A stretch of DNA of 64,000 bases from an uncultured Clostridia bacterium (GTDB taxonomy: Bacteria; Bacillota; Clostridia; Christensenellales; HGM11417). Location: NCBI GenBank assembly GCA_944332455.1, contig CALVJY010000009.1:1-64000 (forward strand), given 5' to 3'. A program made the position numbers and the translations under genes. The notes under the pieces were generated by a model. That model had not been told where the DNA came from and did no database searches. It saw nothing but the letters and a program-made list of their open reading frames with translations. Positions 43,922 to 52,209 of the stretch are shown piece after piece (positions within the stretch are counted from its first letter, which is position 1; each line of letters begins with the position of its first letter).

Positions 43922-43983
43922 GTTTCCCTCCGCCTTTGAAGTCAGCACACGGGCGGCCGTTCCGGTCTCCCCTTGCTGCTCTT

Positions 43984-44012
43984 ATTGTAACACATCGGCC
44001 CCTGCTTGTCAA
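43984..44012 (-). promoter_or_regulatory. Promoter of the paired lipoprotein genes
   Basis: Perfect TTGACA (44007-44012), 17-base spacer, TACAAT (43984-43989). The remainder of the gap to 44285 holds a GGAGCGGACAA-type duplicate (about 44083-44125) and the terminator at 44248. Confidence 0.85.
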
Positions 44013-44247
44013 TACCCTTTTTAAAAATTCTTGTGATTTGTCAAACACCGCGCATCCAATTTCCAAAAACTAGGGTCAAAATCGGAGCGGACAAACCGCG
44101 TTCCATTTTGGAGCGGACAAGCCGTGCTTCCTGTTCAAAAGAGCGCCGGAGGCGTCATACTCCCTCATTCAGGCCGGCCATGAAAAAAGTGCGGGCCCCT
44201 TCTTCCGAAAAGGCCGGCAAAACGGCTTCCGGACCGGATACGGAAAA

Positions 44248-44273
44248 GGCCCCCGTCGTGACGGACGGGGGCC
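44248..44273 (-). terminator. Terminator at the end of the sugar locus
   Basis: Stem GGCCCCCGTC / GACGGGGGCC with a six-base loop, flanked by TTTT on the minus strand and AAAAAA on the other side. It lies 13 bases after the stop codon of the URO-D gene at 44286. Confidence 0.8.
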
Positions 44274-44285
44274 CAAAAAACGTTC

Positions 44286-45341
44286 TCAGTCTTCAAAATC
44301 TCCGCGGAGGGTGCGGACGGTCTTTAAAAAGAGCAGGTAGCGCTCGTCGTCCACGTAGGCGGGAATGGAGTTGCCGCTGCCGATGGCAAATCCGCCCTTC
44401 TTTTTGCAGGCCAGCGCCCACAGATCCCGGACTTTTTGCTCCAGCTCGGGCAGGGGCATGCGCACCAGGTGGTCGGTGTCCAGCCCGCCGAAGTTGCCGA
44501 TGCGGTCTCCGTAGCGCTCCACCCATTCGGACATGGGCGCGATCTGGTCCTCGTTGGAGTGCTTGGCGTCGATGCCCACCTTGTCGATGAGATCGTCCAT
44601 GACCGAGAAGATGCAGCCGCAGGAGTGCAGCAAAAAGGGCTTGCCCTTGGCGTGGACCAGGTCCACGATCCCCTTGTAGGCGGGCAGGACGTGGGCGCGG
44701 AGGTCGTCGGGAGAGACCAGCGTGTTACTGCGGTAGCCCAGATCATCCCCGAAGCGGCAGACGCAGTAAAGGTCGGCGTACTCGTCCAGGAACCAGCTCC
44801 AGATCTCCTTCATCATCCTGCCGATGCGGGCGAACAGGGCGGCGTAGAGGTCGGGATCGTCGTAGGAGAGCAGGCAGAGATTTTCGTAGCCGACCAGATC
44901 TTCGGCGATCTCGAAGACGCCGTTGCCCACTCCGCCCACGGCCTTCATGCCGTCCGGCATCACCTTTTTCAGGGCGTCCAGCTTGGGCTTGAAGGTGTCG
45001 ATGAAGATCTGCGGCACCCGGTCAAAGGGGTATTTTTCAAAGTCCCCGGCGCTTTGGATGACGCCCGGCCGGAGGTTGTTCAGCGCCCCGCCGTCGGGCA
45101 AAACTTCGGTAATGCAGCACTCGTAGGAGACCGCATCGTAGCCGTAGTCCCGGAAAAAGCCGCAAAAGTGCCGGAAAAAGGTCTCGTAGTCCGGCTTTTC
45201 GTCAAAGTAGCAGTGCACGAAGGGCTGTCCGGTGATGCGCTCGGCCACCCCGGGGTCCACGTTGTGCTCGTAAAGGGGGATGCGGGCCGGCTTTTTGTTG
45301 CGGGCGCAGTCCTCCAGGTTGCGATAATCGGGTTTGAACAT
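44286..45341 (-). CDS. URO-D/MtaA-superfamily protein, copy A
   Basis: A 351-residue TIM-barrel protein of the uroporphyrinogen decarboxylase superfamily. HSCGCIFSVMDDLIDKVGIDAKHSNED is the superfamily's metal-ligand segment (His-x-Cys type, as in the zinc methyltransferases MtaA/CmuA), and ARIPLYEHNVD, RFGDDLGYRSNTLVSP and FGGLDTDHLVRMP are shared with copy C at 51085. True HemE arginine motifs are absent, so heme synthesis is unlikely. Copies like this in sugar loci have no assigned role; a methyl-group transfer or demethylation reaction is one possibility. The start at 45341 follows AGGGAGGAAGATC. It is last in the sugar locus. Confidence 0.8.
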   Translation of the reverse strand: MFKPDYRNLEDCARNKKPARIPLYEHNVDPGVAERITGQPFVHCYFDEKPDYETFFRHFCGFFRDYGYDAVSYECCITEVLPDGGALNNLRPGVIQSAGDFEKYPFDRVPQIFIDTFKPKLDALKKVMPDGMKAVGGVGNGVFEIAEDLVGYENLCLLSYDDPDLYAALFARIGRMMKEIWSWFLDEYADLYCVCRFGDDLGYRSNTLVSPDDLRAHVLPAYKGIVDLVHAKGKPFLLHSCGCIFSVMDDLIDKVGIDAKHSNEDQIAPMSEWVERYGDRIGNFGGLDTDHLVRMPLPELEQKVRDLWALACKKKGGFAIGSGNSIPAYVDDERYLLFLKTVRTLRGDFED

Positions 45342-45580
45342 GATCTTCCTCCCTGAGATCTTTTCAGATTTTGCTTTTCTGTCTGCGTGAGTTTGGCAAG
45401 ATCCCCTTCTCCGGTTTTTCCATGACCGCGGTCTCTCGCCCGCTTTCGCCTTTTCATCCGCTTCGGGCCATGCCCGGATATCCCGTACGGCGGCGGACTT
45501 TTCCAAAACCTTGCTTTTCCGAACTCTTTTTTACCGTTTTCGTTCCCTGCAAGAGAGGAAGGCCGGGCGTGTTTTGGGGA

Positions 45581-46603
45581 TCACCCTCTGGCGGTCAGGT
45601 TTTCCCACTCCTCGAACACCGTGCGCACGTTTTCGGGCTTTCCGCCCGGCCCGAACTCGCACTGGGCGATACAGCCGCCGTCCGCATACAGGTTTTCAAA
45701 GGCCCGGCGCACCGCCTGCCGGATGTCCTCCCGGCTGCCGTAGGGCAGCAGATTCTGGCGGTCGATCTCTCCCCAGAAGGTGATCTTGCCCCGGAACTGC
45801 CGGAGGTTTTCCGGCCCCATGCAGAAGATCTGGGTGTTGAAGGCATCCAGGCCGATGTCGATGAGGTCGGGAATGATCTCCAGCGTGTAGCCGTCCGAGT
45901 GCATGAAGGTCTTTTTCCCCCTGCGCCGGGCGATGTCGATGAAGTCGCGGTACATGGGCCGGAAGATCTCCCGCCACAGGGAGGGATTGATCAAAAGCGC
46001 CCGCTGGCTCCCCCAGTCGTCCATAAAGGAGAGGGCGTCGCAGTCGGTCTCGGCCAGCTTGGTCAGGTAGCGGCAGTAAAAGTCGTGCATCCGCTCCATG
46101 AAGGCCATCATTTTTTTGGGACGATCCATCAGGTCCATGAAGAGGTTTTCGGTCCCCCGGATGAATTGGAGCTGCTCGAAGGGCCGGGGACAGCCCATCA
46201 CCACAAAATGATCCCGCACTTTGGCGATGTCCCGGTTGACCTGCTCGACCTCGAAGGACAGCCACTCCTCGGGGATGTGGACTTTGTCCACGTCCGACCA
46301 GTCGTCTTCCAGGACCAGCGGCTCCTTGACCTCCCCGATGATGCCCTGCTGGATGTTGACGAACTTGCAGCCCCAGGCGTCCGTGTACTCGCCCAGGGCG
46401 CAGCTGTCCCCCCTTTCGCAGACGGGCGGCCGGGCGAGGGCGGTCCCCACTCCGGCAAAATCGGAAGGGTACTCGGCCAGAAGCGCCCTGATCTCCTCCC
46501 CGTAGTGATCCCAGGCCCAGGGCAGCGTCCAAAGCTCCCGGGCGGTGCGGTGATCGGTGTTTTTGAATTCCAGCGTGTCGTAGACGATCTCTCTCGGCGT
46601 CAT
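45581..46603 (-). CDS. URO-D-superfamily protein, copy B
   Basis: A 340-residue URO-D-like protein, more divergent than copies A and C. The barrel segments SFMDDWGSQRALLINPSLWREIFRPMYRDFIDIA and KKTFMHSDGYTLEIIPDLIDIGLDAFNTQ correspond to the metal-site region, but the family HxCG is HSDG here, so a cysteine ligand is missing. TFWGEIDRQNLLPYGSREDI matches the closing part of the barrel. Function is unknown. It lies between copy A and the phosphohexomutase/hairpin array. The start at 46603 follows AAGGGGAGATC. Confidence 0.78.
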   Translation of the reverse strand: MTPREIVYDTLEFKNTDHRTARELWTLPWAWDHYGEEIRALLAEYPSDFAGVGTALARPPVCERGDSCALGEYTDAWGCKFVNIQQGIIGEVKEPLVLEDDWSDVDKVHIPEEWLSFEVEQVNRDIAKVRDHFVVMGCPRPFEQLQFIRGTENLFMDLMDRPKKMMAFMERMHDFYCRYLTKLAETDCDALSFMDDWGSQRALLINPSLWREIFRPMYRDFIDIARRRGKKTFMHSDGYTLEIIPDLIDIGLDAFNTQIFCMGPENLRQFRGKITFWGEIDRQNLLPYGSREDIRQAVRRAFENLYADGGCIAQCEFGPGGKPENVRTVFEEWENLTARG

Positions 46604-46812
46604 GATCTCCCCTTTTCCGGCTTCGCCGGAAGCTTTCCCCTCCTGCCCGGGATCCCGGAAAAGAAGGGTACGGCCGGCCCCGCGGCATTGCCCGCGCAAG
46701 GTCGGTTTCTTTCTTCTATTGTACCATTTTGTCGGGGCGCCGGAATAGGAATTTCTTGCACGTTTGGGGGAATTATTTGTGAAAAGTTTGTCGGGAGCAA
46801 CCGGAAAAAGGA

Positions 46813-47033
46813 AAGCACACGACTTCGCAAGTAAGGTTCGTGTGCTCTTTAACCTTCGGTCAAATTGATATTTTCAGCCTTGCGGCTGAAAGGTTAAATT
46901 TTGGCCTTCGGCCAAAGTTGTGGATAAATCCACAAACTTCTCCCGCAGGGAGAAATAACACTTTGCGACAGCAAAATATCACTTGCCGTCAGGCAAATAT
47001 AACTTGCCGTCAGGCAAATATAACTTGCCATAG
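46813..47033. repeat. Hairpin array 3
   Basis: On the minus strand it shows the same stem order as arrays 1 and 2: three TTGCC hairpins, TTTGC-TGTC-GCAAA, TTCTCCC-TGC-GGGAGAA, GTTTGTGGATTTATCCACAAC, TTTGGCC-GAA-GGCCAAA, TTTCAGCC-GCAA-GGCTGAAA, TTTGACC-GAA-GGTTAAA. A terminator-like GCACACGA/TCGTGTGC stem closes it at 46815-46845. The central hairpin contains TTATCCACA (complement of 46919-46927). It starts about 20 bases past the phosphohexomutase stop codon, in the gap 46604-47055, which has no gene. Confidence 0.9.
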
Positions 47034-47055
47034 GCAAATAAAACTCGTTTATTGC

Positions 47056-48696
47056 TCAGGGCCGGACGAGGGTGGCCAGCTCCTTTTGGCAGCGGTCGAA
47101 CAGGGCGGCGTTCTGCGCCCGGTTTCCCCTGGCAAAGGCGTAGACCTTGACCAAAGGCTCGGTGCCGGAGGGCCGGAAGGTCAGCGTCAGCTCCTCGGTC
47201 CGGAAGCGCAGCACGTCGGCCGGCGGCAGACCGTACAGTCCCCCGGCAAAGTCCTCGGCCGATCGCACGGGAGCGCCGCAGAGGTCGGCCGGCGGATCTT
47301 TGCGGAGCCTTTCCATGACCCGGATCCGGTCCTTCTCCCCCTCGGCCCCGGGGAAGTCAAAGGAAAACAGGCGCTGTTCGAAACAGCCGTGGCGCTCGTA
47401 CAGCTCATCCAGCCGTTCGGCCAGGGTGGTCCCCTCCCGCGCGGCCCGGGCGGCGGCCTGGCAGATCAGAAAGCAGGCCAAAACCCCGTCCTTGTCCCGG
47501 ACGTTCAGGCCGGAAAGGTAGCCGCAGCTCTCCTCGAAGCCCAGCACGAAATCGGCGGCCCGGCCCTCCCGCTCGAGGGCGGCCACGCTCTCGCCGATGT
47601 ACTTGAAACCGGTCAGCACCTCCCGGACCTCGCCGCCGAAGGGCGCGGCGATCGGCCGTACCAGATCGCCGGTGACGATGGTCTTGATCAGCACCGGGCG
47701 GGCGGTCAGCGTTCCGGCCTCCTGCCGGGATCTCAGCAGAAATTCGGCCAGCAGGGCGCCGACTTCGGCCCCGGACAGCCGGGTCAGGCGGCCCTTTTTC
47801 CGGGCAAACACCCCCACCCGGTCGGCATCGGGATCGGTGGCCAGCACCAGATCGGCCCCCGCTTGTTCCCCGGCTTCCACGGCCGGGCGCATGGTCTCGT
47901 CCAGCTCGGGATTGGGCCTGGGGCAGGTGGGGAAACGGCCGTCCGGAAGGCTCTGCGCCTTGCAGAGGGTCACATTCGCCCCGAACCGGCGCAGCAGCGC
48001 GGGGACCAGCCGCCAGCCCGCTCCGTTCAGGGGGGTGTAGAGCACCTTCAGCCCCGCAAAATTTTCGTACGCCTGCGCGGCGATGTCGTCCAGATAGGCC
48101 TGTTCCAGCGCCTCGGGGATTCTTTCGAACAGGCCCGCCCTTTCGGCCTCGTCCAAGGGCTGCCGGGGAAGGGAAAAGCCGTCCTCCCCCTCCATGGCCG
48201 CGGCGATGGCGGCGGCGTCCCCCTCGGTGATCTGGCAGCCGTCCGGGCCGTAGACCTTGAAGCCGTTGTAGGGGGCGGGGTTGTGGCTGGCCGTGATCAT
48301 CACGCCGGCGCCGGCCCCTTCCGCCCGCACCGCAAAGGACAAAAAGGGCGTGGGCAGCAGTTCCCGGCCCATCAGCACCCGGATCCCCCGGGCGGTCAGC
48401 ACCTCGGCCGCGGCCCGGGCGAACTCGGCGGAATGTTCCCGGCTGTCGTAGCAGACCACCGCCTTTTTGATCCCGATCCAGTCGGCCACGCCGGCCGCCG
48501 CCCGGCGGATGTTGACCACGTTCATGGCCCGGGTCCCGGGGCCCATCAGTCCCCGGAGCCCGCCCGTTCCGAAGCGGAGATCGGCGAAAAAGGCGTCCTC
48601 GGTCTCCTGCGGCGTCATCCGCCTTAAGGCCTCCTTCAGCTCGCCCTCCTCCAGCTTTTGCAGCCATTCCTCTCTTTTTTTGCAGGCTTCGCTCAT
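47056..48696 (-). CDS. Alpha-D-phosphohexomutase (phosphoglucomutase/phosphomannomutase)
   Basis: A 546-residue phosphohexomutase of the PgcA/PMM2-like long type. Domain 1 has FGTGGLRGLMGPG and the active-site serine loop VMITASHNPAPYNGFKVYG; domain 2 has the metal loop ATDPDADRVGVFA; domain 3 has LGFEESCGYLSG; domain 4 has the phosphate-binding FRPSGTEPLVKVYA. It swaps phosphate between C1 and C6 of hexoses. Lying behind GH130 genes, it can carry mannose-1-phosphate to mannose-6-phosphate. Glucose-1-phosphate may also be a substrate; the family cannot be separated by eye. The start is 12 bases past the upstream gene. Confidence 0.93.
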   Translation of the reverse strand: MSEACKKREEWLQKLEEGELKEALRRMTPQETEDAFFADLRFGTGGLRGLMGPGTRAMNVVNIRRAAAGVADWIGIKKAVVCYDSREHSAEFARAAAEVLTARGIRVLMGRELLPTPFLSFAVRAEGAGAGVMITASHNPAPYNGFKVYGPDGCQITEGDAAAIAAAMEGEDGFSLPRQPLDEAERAGLFERIPEALEQAYLDDIAAQAYENFAGLKVLYTPLNGAGWRLVPALLRRFGANVTLCKAQSLPDGRFPTCPRPNPELDETMRPAVEAGEQAGADLVLATDPDADRVGVFARKKGRLTRLSGAEVGALLAEFLLRSRQEAGTLTARPVLIKTIVTGDLVRPIAAPFGGEVREVLTGFKYIGESVAALEREGRAADFVLGFEESCGYLSGLNVRDKDGVLACFLICQAAARAAREGTTLAERLDELYERHGCFEQRLFSFDFPGAEGEKDRIRVMERLRKDPPADLCGAPVRSAEDFAGGLYGLPPADVLRFRTEELTLTFRPSGTEPLVKVYAFARGNRAQNAALFDRCQKELATLVRP

Positions 48697-48708
48697 GCGT
48701 TCTCCTTT

Positions 48709-49830
48709 TTAGCGTCCGGCCGGCAGCGAGCGGGCCAGACAGGTGTAGTACTCGCTCCCCCCGTAGTACAGAAAGATCCGGTCCCCCACCCCGGTCAGCC
48801 CGGTAAAGAACACGGTGTCCCGCCAGCCGGAGACCGGCTCGTGGGGAGGCAGGGCGTTCCGGCCGCTCTCGTGGGGCAGCGCGGGGTCGGCAAACAGCAC
48901 GGGGCAGGGGCAGACCTCCAGGGGGCCGGCGGGGTCCCTGACGTCGAACAGCACCTCGCCCACGGCGTAAAAGTGGCCGTTGTGGTGCCCGCCGGTGAAC
49001 AGCAGAATGTGATCCTTCAGCTGCGGGAAGCCCGGGGCCTCCCCGGTGATCGCCGCGCAGCCCTCCCCGCCCGGCCAGCGGATGCCGATCTCCCGGCTCT
49101 CCCAGCGGAGGAGGTCGGAAGAGGTCGCCATCAGCCCGTCGTTGAGGTACATGACGTACCGCCCGTTCAGGCGGACCGCCCGGTTGTCGAGGTCCTGCAC
49201 CACGCAGGCGTTGCGGTGGATGCGGCCGGCCTGCGGAAAGACCAGGCCCTTCTTCTCCCAATGTTTCAGATCGTCGGAGACGGCCAGAAAGGCCCCGTTT
49301 TTGCGGGGATTGAGGGGATCGGTCCAGTCCCAGCGGTTGCAGAACAGGAAGTACCCTTCCTCCCCCTGCACCAGGCAGACGTCCTCGAAACTGAACGCAT
49401 CGTCCGCCCCGTGGCGGAAGAGGCCGGACTTTGGGGTCAGCCGCTCAAAGCGAAGGCCGTCACGGCTTTGCGCGATGCCGATGTCGCAGATGTAGTCAAA
49501 GCACGACACCAGCGGATCGCCCTTTGCGGACGCGCCCTGCCAGGGCTGTTCCCCGCGGTAGAAGTAATAGAACATGCCGTCCTTTTTGAGGACGGAGCCG
49601 TTGTGCACCCCGCCGCTGGTGTGTCCGCAGTCCCAGCCCTTTTCGGAGGGGCCGAACACCGGGTTGGCGGGCTCCTTTTCGAAGCGGATGACCCAGTCCG
49701 GCCAGTCGATCTTCGGCCGGGGAAAGCCCCCCCAATAGCGCTGCTCGTCATAGGTCTTCTGGGCCCACCCCTCCCAGACGGAGCGGTTTTTCTGCCAGTC
49801 AAACAGGCCCTCCCGGAAAAACTCATTCAT
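48709..49830 (-). CDS. GH130-like beta-mannoside phosphorylase/hydrolase, copy 1
   Basis: A 373-residue five-bladed beta-propeller protein of GH130 type. Indicators are PDWVIRFEKEPANPVFGPSEKGWDC, GVHNGSVLKKDGMFYYFYRG, AFSFEDVCLVQGEEGYFLFC, NDGLMATSSDLLRWESREIG and the terminal propeller strand DRIFLYYGGSEYYTCLARS. GH130 enzymes cut beta-mannosides, many by phosphorolysis giving mannose-1-phosphate. A GH130-family base could be the Asp in SFEDV, but catalytic residues cannot be fixed without a structure-based alignment. No signal peptide is present, so it acts in the cytoplasm. It overlaps the next upstream gene by eight bases. Confidence 0.83.
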   Translation of the reverse strand: MNEFFREGLFDWQKNRSVWEGWAQKTYDEQRYWGGFPRPKIDWPDWVIRFEKEPANPVFGPSEKGWDCGHTSGGVHNGSVLKKDGMFYYFYRGEQPWQGASAKGDPLVSCFDYICDIGIAQSRDGLRFERLTPKSGLFRHGADDAFSFEDVCLVQGEEGYFLFCNRWDWTDPLNPRKNGAFLAVSDDLKHWEKKGLVFPQAGRIHRNACVVQDLDNRAVRLNGRYVMYLNDGLMATSSDLLRWESREIGIRWPGGEGCAAITGEAPGFPQLKDHILLFTGGHHNGHFYAVGEVLFDVRDPAGPLEVCPCPVLFADPALPHESGRNALPPHEPVSGWRDTVFFTGLTGVGDRIFLYYGGSEYYTCLARSLPAGR

Positions 49831-50875
49831 GGGCGCACTCCTTGCTCCGGTAAAAATAGATCTCTTCCCGCCCGGTCTCCGAGGCGTCCCAGCCCTGGGC
49901 GAGCAGATACCTGCCGTTCAGGACGGACATTCCGCCCCAGGCCAGGCTGCCCCCGCGGTGGAAGTCCGCGGCCTCGAAGGGGGATCCCCTGCGATAGAGC
50001 GCCTGCCCGGCCGCAAATTTTCCCTCGGCGTCCTCGAAGAAAAAGTCCAGCACGAAGCCCTCCTTTGTCGGAACGCAGCAGGCCACTTCCAAAATCCTTC
50101 CCCACCCGTCGGGCAGGGTCAGGTAGGTCCGGGGTTCGAACCGCCAGCTTTTAAGGTCCTCCGAGCGGCCCACCACCTGCATGCCGCCGCAGCCCTCGGA
50201 GAGGAACATCAGAAATTCTCCCCCGATCCGGACGGCGTTCCCCTCGCCGTCCCGGGGAATGACCGCCCCCTTGGCCCACAGGCGGGAGACCTCGAGGGGG
50301 ACGGCGATCCCCCGCTTTTCCCAGGCGATCCCGTCCCGGCTGACGGCGTACTTGACGTTGACCGAGACCGAGCCGGGGGCCTGGCCGTAGCGATCGGCCA
50401 GCTCCTCCGGGGCGGCGTACACCCCGTTGTAGAACATCACGTATTCCTTCCCCGCCCGGTAGACCTTGGGGTCGTCGATGGAGAGGATCTCGTCCTCCTC
50501 GGTGGGCCAGATCAGGGGCTTTGGGAACATCTCCCACCCCCGCCCGGGCCGACGGACGGCCAGCCCGATCCGGGAGCAGAGGCTCTCCTTTTTGGGGGCG
50601 GCCCGGAAGTACAGCCACAGCTCCTCGCCCCGGACCACCAGGGAGGGGTTGAACAAAAAGCCGGAGGTCCAGCCGATCCCGGTGGGATCTTCCAAGGGCT
50701 CCGTTTTGGTAAAGGTCAGTTCGGGGGCCTTTTCGAAGGAGCCGACCGCCCAGCTCGTCTGGGGCCGGTACTGCCGGCAGAAATGGTCCATTTTCAGCTT
50801 CTGAAAGAGGTCGCCCGTGGGCGTTCTGACGGCCTCGTCATAGGCCGCCTGCAGTTTTTGGCGAAATTCGTCCAT
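49823..50875 (-). CDS. GH130-like beta-propeller enzyme, copy 2
   Basis: A 350-residue cytoplasmic protein with a five-bladed propeller repeat: FNPSLVVRGEELWLYFRAAP, SIDDPKVYRAGKEYVMFYNGVY, NVKYAVSRDGIAWEKRGIAVP, GAVIPRDGEG and GGMSVLNGRYLLAQGWD. The layout and the IDDPKV site fit GH130 or a close clan (GH32/43/62/117-like) relative. It is less similar to the classical phosphorylases than the 56435 gene. It overlaps the downstream gene by eight bases and probably forms a working pair with it. A 210-base gap separates it from the URO-D gene upstream. Substrate unknown. Confidence 0.72.
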   Translation of the reverse strand: MDEFRQKLQAAYDEAVRTPTGDLFQKLKMDHFCRQYRPQTSWAVGSFEKAPELTFTKTEPLEDPTGIGWTSGFLFNPSLVVRGEELWLYFRAAPKKESLCSRIGLAVRRPGRGWEMFPKPLIWPTEEDEILSIDDPKVYRAGKEYVMFYNGVYAAPEELADRYGQAPGSVSVNVKYAVSRDGIAWEKRGIAVPLEVSRLWAKGAVIPRDGEGNAVRIGGEFLMFLSEGCGGMQVVGRSEDLKSWRFEPRTYLTLPDGWGRILEVACCVPTKEGFVLDFFFEDAEGKFAAGQALYRRGSPFEAADFHRGGSLAWGGMSVLNGRYLLAQGWDASETGREEIYFYRSKECAHE

Positions 50876-51084
50876 GATTCCTCCCTCCCCGCCCGGGGGC
50901 GGCAGATTTTTTTGGGGCCGACAAATGCCCGGGCAAAAACTGCCCGGGCCGGCCCGGGATCGGGGATCCGCAAGTGTGCGGATCGTCCCGGAGAAACTTT
51001 CGGATCGCGTTCAAGTGCCGGGCCGTTCTCGGGATCCTGTCCGGAGCCGCCCTTATGTGCCCGCGCCCCTCCGCTCCTTTTGGG

Positions 51085-52146
51085 TCACAGTCCGTTGAAT
51101 TCGTCCACGGCCGCCTTCATGGCCAGATAATTTTGGGGCGGCATGTAGCTGGTGACGGTGTTCCCGGTGCCGGCGGCATAGCCCCCGCCCGGCGCGCAGA
51201 TCTTCAGAATTTCCAGCGTCCGCTCGCGGATGGCCTTGGGCTCGGCCCGGCACAGGAAGTCCACGTCCACCCCGCCCAGCAGGGCGATGCGGTCCCCCCA
51301 CCGCCGCTTGGCCTCGGTGACCGGCAGGATGACGTCCTCGAAGGAGTGTTTGGCGTCGATGCCCACCTCGTCGATGAGGTCGTCCATGACCGACTCCAGC
51401 TGGCCGCAGCTGTGCAGCACGAACTTTTTGCCGTGGCGGTGGACGGTCTCCACCACCTTTTTCTGCCAGGGGAAGATGTGCTTGCGCAGGGCCTCCGGGC
51501 TGATCATGGTGGCGTTTTTGAAGCCCAGATCGTCCCCGAAGCGGTAGACGCCCAGCTTTTCCAGCCCGCACAGGCGGTCGGCCGCATAGACCAGGCGCTC
51601 CCCCACCTTCTGCAGCAGGGCCTCCACCAGCTCCTCGTCCTCGTACAGGTTGAGGCAGAACGGCGTCAGACCCATCAGGAAGGTGGCGTTTTCGAAGGGG
51701 CCGCCCGAACAGCCGCCCACCGCCTTCATGTGCGGGGGGACCATGGCGAGGACTTCCGCATAGAGGTCAAAGGGAAAGCATTCCTCCACCGGGGTCCAAA
51801 GCTCCGGGTCCTCCAGATCCTCCCATCCCTTGATGATCCCTTCGTTCTCGTCCACGTAGCCCCGGGTGACCTCGTCGCCCTCACTCCGCCCCGCCTTCAT
51901 GGCGATCTGCGGGAAAAAGGCGGACATCTCCACCGAGACGTAAGGGTAGCCCATCTGATCGTAAAAGTCGATCCAGCGCTTCCAAAACGTCAGCAGGCCC
52001 TCCTTCGTGGACAGGTCGGGGTCGTCGGCATAGCCCATGATCGCCCGGATCACGGGATAGTCCACCCCGTGCTCGTAGAGGGGCACGGCGGGAAGAGCGG
52101 GATCGTGATTGAGCATGCGGTCAAAAAAGGTGTAGTCGATCTTCAT
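51085..52146 (-). CDS. URO-D/MtaA-superfamily protein, copy C
   Basis: A 353-residue URO-D-superfamily protein closest to copy A. VPLYEHGVDYPVIRAI, MKAVGGCSGGPFENATFLMGL, VYRFGDDLGFKNATMISPEALRKHIFP, VLHSCGQLESVMDDLIDEVGIDAKHSFED and ALLGGVDVDFLCRAEP mirror that copy, including the His-Ser-Cys-Gly metal segment. It follows the DUF1861 gene after about 60 bases, in the middle of the sugar locus. The ATG at 52146 is favoured over an upstream TTG because GGAG precedes it by five bases. Function unknown; not HemE. Confidence 0.8.
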   Translation of the reverse strand: MKIDYTFFDRMLNHDPALPAVPLYEHGVDYPVIRAIMGYADDPDLSTKEGLLTFWKRWIDFYDQMGYPYVSVEMSAFFPQIAMKAGRSEGDEVTRGYVDENEGIIKGWEDLEDPELWTPVEECFPFDLYAEVLAMVPPHMKAVGGCSGGPFENATFLMGLTPFCLNLYEDEELVEALLQKVGERLVYAADRLCGLEKLGVYRFGDDLGFKNATMISPEALRKHIFPWQKKVVETVHRHGKKFVLHSCGQLESVMDDLIDEVGIDAKHSFEDVILPVTEAKRRWGDRIALLGGVDVDFLCRAEPKAIRERTLEILKICAPGGGYAAGTGNTVTSYMPPQNYLAMKAAVDEFNGL

Positions 52147-52209
52147 GGAAACTCCGTTCAAAACTCAGATAAAGCGGGCATAAACGCCCGGTCAGGCGGT
52201 CTTTGCCCC

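Noticed and set aside
44286-46603. HemE (heme biosynthesis) identity of the URO-D genes
   Set aside because: The heme-specific arginine motifs are missing, there are three divergent copies in a sugar locus, and two have the HxCG metal segment of methyltransferase relatives.
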